Part shown: positions 61,791 through 64,000 of the stretch, one piece after another
Numbering within the stretch: the first letter of the stretch is position 1
Layout: each line of letters starts with the position of its first letter
Assembly: GCF_002005445.1 (NCBI RefSeq)
Contig: NZ_CP014692.1
Location: 186,001-250,000 of the forward strand
DNA length: 64,000 nt
Direction of reading: 5' to 3'
Origin: Acetobacter aceti
Lineage (GTDB): Bacteria > Pseudomonadota > Alphaproteobacteria > Acetobacterales > Acetobacteraceae
Notes under the pieces: generated by a model
Database searches by the model: none
What the model saw: only the letters and a program-made list of their open reading frames with translations
Told to the model about the DNA's origin: nothing
Made by a program: the position numbers and the translations under genes

Positions 61791-61854
61791 GGTTTGCTAA
61801 ACCGTTATACGCTTAACAGCGTATCGTGGGTTCGAATCCCATCCCCTCCGCCAA
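61791..61854 (+). repeat. attR: right 64-bp direct repeat of the element
   Basis: Exact copy of 47735-47798: the 3' part of tRNA-Ser(GCT) including the variable arm, T-arm, acceptor 3' strand and CCA. The 5' half of a tRNA is absent, so this copy is not a functional gene. Confidence 0.95.
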
Positions 61855-62201
61855 CATAATCAAAAAATATCATATAAATCAGTATGTTGTGAGTGGGTCG
61901 TTTTTCACTCCCATCATCCATCCCACCTTATGGTTTGCGGTTTCCTGCGGCGTTGGGCGGCTTCAAACCGCGTCGAAACGATTTGTGTTGGCAGAACATC
62001 GCGTGCTCTGATAGAACGAAACAAGAATGCGCTGAGGAGCTTTTTCGTTTAATATCCCCCTATCTCGACAGAACATCGCATACCCCCTCGTGAACGAGGG
62101 CAAACTTCCTCCCCAAGACAGCCCCAATCACCCCGCTCCTCGGCAAGGTGGTTCGACAAGACGACCGATGACCGGCCGTCATGGCTTGAGGAGTACGTGC
62201 G
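61855..62201. other. Junction stretch after the element
   Basis: These 347 nt follow attR and hold no supportable gene. Base composition returns to the chromosomal level after about 61920. A ribosome-binding site GAGGAG at 62188-62193 belongs to the next gene. Confidence 0.4.
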
Positions 62202-62540
62202 GTGCACGACATACAGACGTCTGACCCTCTGGGGCCCTTCATCACCCGGCTTGAGGCCGCGCGGATTTATCTGCGCTGCCACGTTGCGACGGTCGACCGT
62301 TACGTCGCCGAGGGGCTCCTCCCGAAGCACAAGTTTGGCCGGAAGACGCTTTTCCTTCTGACGGACGTCCTCAAACTGGTGATCCGGGCGGATGTCCCTG
62401 ATACGGGCTCAGGCGGACCTTCCGGTTCAACGCGTCGTGGCCGCGCCTGTTCCCGGCCGCTTCCAGTGGCCCTGGAGACACTCATTTTCTATGTGATCGC
62501 TGTGGTCTTGCTGATACGATTTATCATGCTCCATCATTGA
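62202..62540 (+). CDS. AlpA-like helix-turn-helix protein with a C-terminal membrane segment
   Basis: The 112-aa product from GTG 62202 has an excisionase-type helix-turn-helix (ITRLEAARIYLRCHVATVDR, then YVAEGLLPKHKFGRKTLFLL), the HTH_17/AlpA pattern in which a site-specific DNA-binding winged helix ends in a strand. Unusually, a hydrophobic C-terminal segment (LETLIFYVIAVVLLIRFIML) follows, which may be an anchor or result from gene decay. It lies in the second island remnant near tRNA-Glu and may be its former excisionase or regulator. Confidence 0.6.
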   Translation: MHDIQTSDPLGPFITRLEAARIYLRCHVATVDRYVAEGLLPKHKFGRKTLFLLTDVLKLVIRADVPDTGSGGPSGSTRRGRACSRPLPVALETLIFYVIAVVLLIRFIMLHH

Positions 62541-62551
62541 CCCGGAGCCGA

Positions 62552-62580
62552 CGGGGGCGTGCCTGGTGCACGCCCCCGTT
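62552..62580. terminator. Strong bidirectional hairpin between convergent genes
   Basis: A perfect 12-bp stem (ACGGGGGCGTGC with GCACGCCCCCGT) with a 5-nt loop lies between the plus-strand AlpA-like gene and the minus-strand gene at 62603. No T-run is present, but position and strength suggest a transcription barrier for both. Confidence 0.6.
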
Positions 62581-62602
62581 CGCCTTCACTGAAGTCAGGC
62601 GC

Positions 62603-62998
62603 TCACAAGGCTTGAGCTCTGGCAAAAGCCTGGCCCAGACGCATCGTCAGCACGACAGGATCGCACACCTCATCGATATGCAGGACTTCGACCGGAGCCG
62701 TCCCAATATAGCGAAGCAGGCGTTCTTCGATAGCGTTGCGCAGCGCTTCGGCGTCTTCCGAGATCGAGCGCCCGTCACGGGTGACGGTGCCGACCACTTC
62801 AATATAGAGCGTGGGCTTCCCGGCGACTACCTGGAACGGGCTGCGGCGTATGATACGAGCCGTGCGAAACAGATGTCCGCGCGCGTCCTGTCCAATATCG
62901 ATCTTGAGGTCCAGATCACGGCGGATGGTGCGACATGGCTGGATCGGGGGCTCGTGTCGCGAGGCAGGTCGAATATAGTCGATGCCGGGTTCGGTCAT
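62603..62998 (-). CDS. Hypothetical protein, unknown
   Basis: The product is 131 aa if it starts at ATG 62998; the frame is open back to 63130 (175 aa), overlapping the end of the integrase remnant. The later part (PTLYIEVVGTVTRDGRSISE, then EALRNAIEERLLRYIGTAPV) looks like a compact alpha/beta protein, but I do not recognise the family. It belongs to the second island remnant. Confidence 0.45.
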   Translation of the reverse strand: MTEPGIDYIRPASRHEPPIQPCRTIRRDLDLKIDIGQDARGHLFRTARIIRRSPFQVVAGKPTLYIEVVGTVTRDGRSISEDAEALRNAIEERLLRYIGTAPVEVLHIDEVCDPVVLTMRLGQAFARAQAL

Positions 62999-63081
62999 AA
63001 GGTGACCAAGGCTCAGAAACAGCGTCAGGACGTGCTGGTCGAGCGTGGTGACGCATGGCGCGGCAGGGAGGGGCGCGTCCG

Positions 63082-63603
63082 CTACCCCAGCCGCCCGGAG
63101 GCGGGATTCTGTGTCAGCGGAACATCCCATTCGCTTATGGCGTACTGCAGGATCGATGCCAGCAGATTAAGGCGCTTGACGACCGTCGCCGGAGCGAATG
63201 TCGCGCTCTGCCGGTCGCGGAACGCACGAACGGCGGGGATCGCGAGCTTTGAGAGTTTCAGCCCGGCAATCGCATCATTGAGCAGGGCGGGAATGTGCCC
63301 CTTCCGGTCGCGCTCGCGCGTCGCCATGCGCTCGTCGCGATAGCGCCCGATCAGGGTTTGGAGCACAATGCCGTCAAGGGCGCGGTCATCGACATTCCGG
63401 CCCTCGCGGACCCTGACGGAAGTTTCTTCGAGCCATGCCCGGGCCAGACGGGCGCTCTCGAATGTACGTGTGACGCGGTGGCCGTGGACGAGTTTGCGCG
63501 CCCGATACTGCTTAGGGCCACGATAAAGAACGCCCTGAGGCAACGGCTTCCCCGTTGCAGGGTCTTTGAGATTTTCTTCCGCTTTGAGCCCCGCCATATC
63601 CAC
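63082..63603 (-). pseudogene. Truncated tyrosine integrase next to tRNA-Glu
   Basis: The 173-residue frame matches only the N-terminal half of a phage-type integrase: an arm-binding domain (LYRGPKQYRARKLVHGHRVT), then the core-binding helices (GHIPALLNDAIAGLKLSKLA and AISEWDVPLTQNPASGRLG). It stops at the usual boundary to the catalytic domain; no R-HxxR-H-Y segment follows. The gene reads away from the 3' end of tRNA-Glu, so it was probably the integrase of an older island targeting that tRNA. It is almost certainly inactive. Confidence 0.75.
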
Positions 63604-63607
63604 CTTC

Positions 63608-63676
63608 TCCGCCTGAGGTGAGAAAGTGACTCCGCCTGAGGTGAGAAAGTGACTCCGCCTGAGGTGAGAAAGTGAT
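63608..63676. repeat. Three tandem 23-bp repeats upstream of the integrase remnant
   Basis: The unit TCCGCCTGAGGTGAGAAAGT plus GAC occurs three times in a row (63608-63630, 63631-63653, 63654-63676), the last with one C-to-T change. Position just upstream of the integrase start and next to the tRNA suggests former arm-type binding sites or a regulator target; a simple tandem duplication is also possible. Confidence 0.85.
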
Positions 63677-63767
63677 TGGACCGGAATTGGACCAAAAATG
63701 CGAGGTTTTTATCGCCTGCCGATCGCCATATCAAAGCTAAGTGCCTGATACTAGACAATTTAAAAAT

Positions 63768-63843
63768 TGGCGTCCCATAGGGGATTCGAACCCCTGTTGC
63801 CGCCGTGAGAGGGCGGTGTCCTAGGCCTCTAGACGAATGGGAC
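63768..63843 (-). tRNA. tRNA-Glu (anticodon CTC)
   Basis: On the minus strand the sequence folds as a standard 76-nt tRNA: acceptor stem GTCCCAT/ATGGGAC, anticodon stem CCGCC/GGCGG with loop CTCTCAC giving anticodon CTC, T-loop GTTCGAATC and an encoded CCA. It is intact. The integrase remnant lies 165 nt from its 3' end. Confidence 0.95.
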
Positions 63844-63925
63844 GTTGGCCGTGGGCGGCTTCTTACGGCAAGAGGCGCGGCAATACAAGCATTCTGCTAA
63901 AAAATAATAAGCGTGCGGCAGTGTA

Positions 63926-64000
63926 TCACTGAGAAAGATCGAGTTCGCCCGCCGAATGTCCTGCCGCTGTATCCCAAAGGACGATCCGATCCGGACCACC
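63926..64000 (-). CDS. C-terminal end of an unidentified gene (cut by window)
   Basis: On the minus strand a frame is open from the window edge to a TGA at 63926-63928, encoding 24 residues (GGPDRIVLWDTAAGHSAGEL then DLSQ). The composition is protein-like and position before tRNA-Glu fits a chromosomal gene, but the fragment is too short to identify. Confidence 0.35.
   Translation of the reverse strand, partial: GGPDRIVLWDTAAGHSAGELDLSQ

Larger units (their letters stand above)
47799..61854. mobile_element. Integrated mobilizable element at tRNA-Ser(GCT), about 14 kb
   Basis: The element is bounded by 64-bp direct repeats, with its integrase gene 80 nt inside the right repeat. It contains mobC, a relaxase and a candidate oriT, but no type IV secretion genes and no coupling protein, so it could only be mobilized by a helper plasmid. 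It also carries plasmid-type parts: a HUH Rep-like protein, a ribbon-helix-helix regulator and a region of palindromic repeats. Much of it is clearly richer in AT than the surrounding chromosome, especially 48900-49900 and 58000-61700. It looks like a mobilizable plasmid that became an integrative element. Confidence 0.9.

Noticed and set aside
47735..61854. Interpretation as a prophage
   Set aside because: Apart from the integrase there are no capsid, terminase, portal, tail or lysis genes; mobC, relaxase and pilin-like genes point to a mobilizable element.
61791..61854. Second tRNA-Ser gene
   Set aside because: Only the 3' part of the tRNA is present; the acceptor 5' strand and D-arm are missing, so it is an attachment-site copy.
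63608..63676. CRISPR array at the 23-bp repeats
   Set aside because: The units are directly adjacent with no spacers, so this is a simple tandem repeat.

Overview
The window looks like the chromosome of an acetic acid bacterium (Acetobacteraceae, Alphaproteobacteria). Ribosomal and RNA polymerase proteins have alphaproteobacterial lengths and order, GC content is moderately high, and accessory genes (trpBA, hldE, MesD/MesX, plasmid-type relaxase) fit that family. The genus cannot be fixed from sequence reading alone.

Region 1 (1-27746) is the translation/transcription supercluster, all on the plus strand: rplA (5' truncated by the window), rplJ-rplL, rpoB-rpoC, then rpsL-rpsG-tuf, the S10/spc/alpha block rpsJ to rplO, secY, adk, rpsM, rpsK, rpoA and rplQ, closed by a strong terminator. 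The elongation factor G gene, fusA, is missing between rpsG and tuf. Several intergenic leaders contain strong hairpins that look like attenuators.

Region 2 (27747-47704) is ordinary chromosome. It holds a SsuABC/TauABC-like ABC importer; small membrane proteins (DUF1328, C-tail anchored, DUF1269, Pmp3-like); a di-heme ferric-reductase-like membrane protein paired with a tetraheme c-type cytochrome; trpB-trpA; a cardiolipin synthase; a MetR-like regulator next to mesX-mesD (oxygen-dependent, folate-independent methionine synthase); a broken MmyB-type regulator; hldE; gmk; an SDR; an NCS1 permease; and a secreted protein.

Region 3 (47706-61854) is a 14 kb integrated mobilizable element. It sits in the 3' end of tRNA-Ser(GCT) and is bounded by a 64-bp direct repeat (47735-47798 and 61791-61854), with a tyrosine integrase beside the right end. 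Its backbone is plasmid-like: mobC and relaxase with a candidate oriT, a HUH Rep-like protein split over two frames, a ribbon-helix-helix regulator, a region of palindromic repeats, a type IV pilin/PilV-like gene, and two intact serine recombinases plus a remnant of a third. One recombinase gene lies between two short sites with matching arms and opposite core dinucleotides, with outward-facing genes on both sides. This is the layout of a Hin-type promoter switch and is the most novel candidate here. Cargo includes a HEPN-like protein and a DUF5677-like protein.

Region 4 (61855-64000) is the relic of a second island: an AlpA-like HTH gene, an unknown gene, an integrase lacking its catalytic half and three 23-bp tandem repeats, next to tRNA-Glu(CTC). 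The window ends in the tail of an unidentified minus-strand gene.
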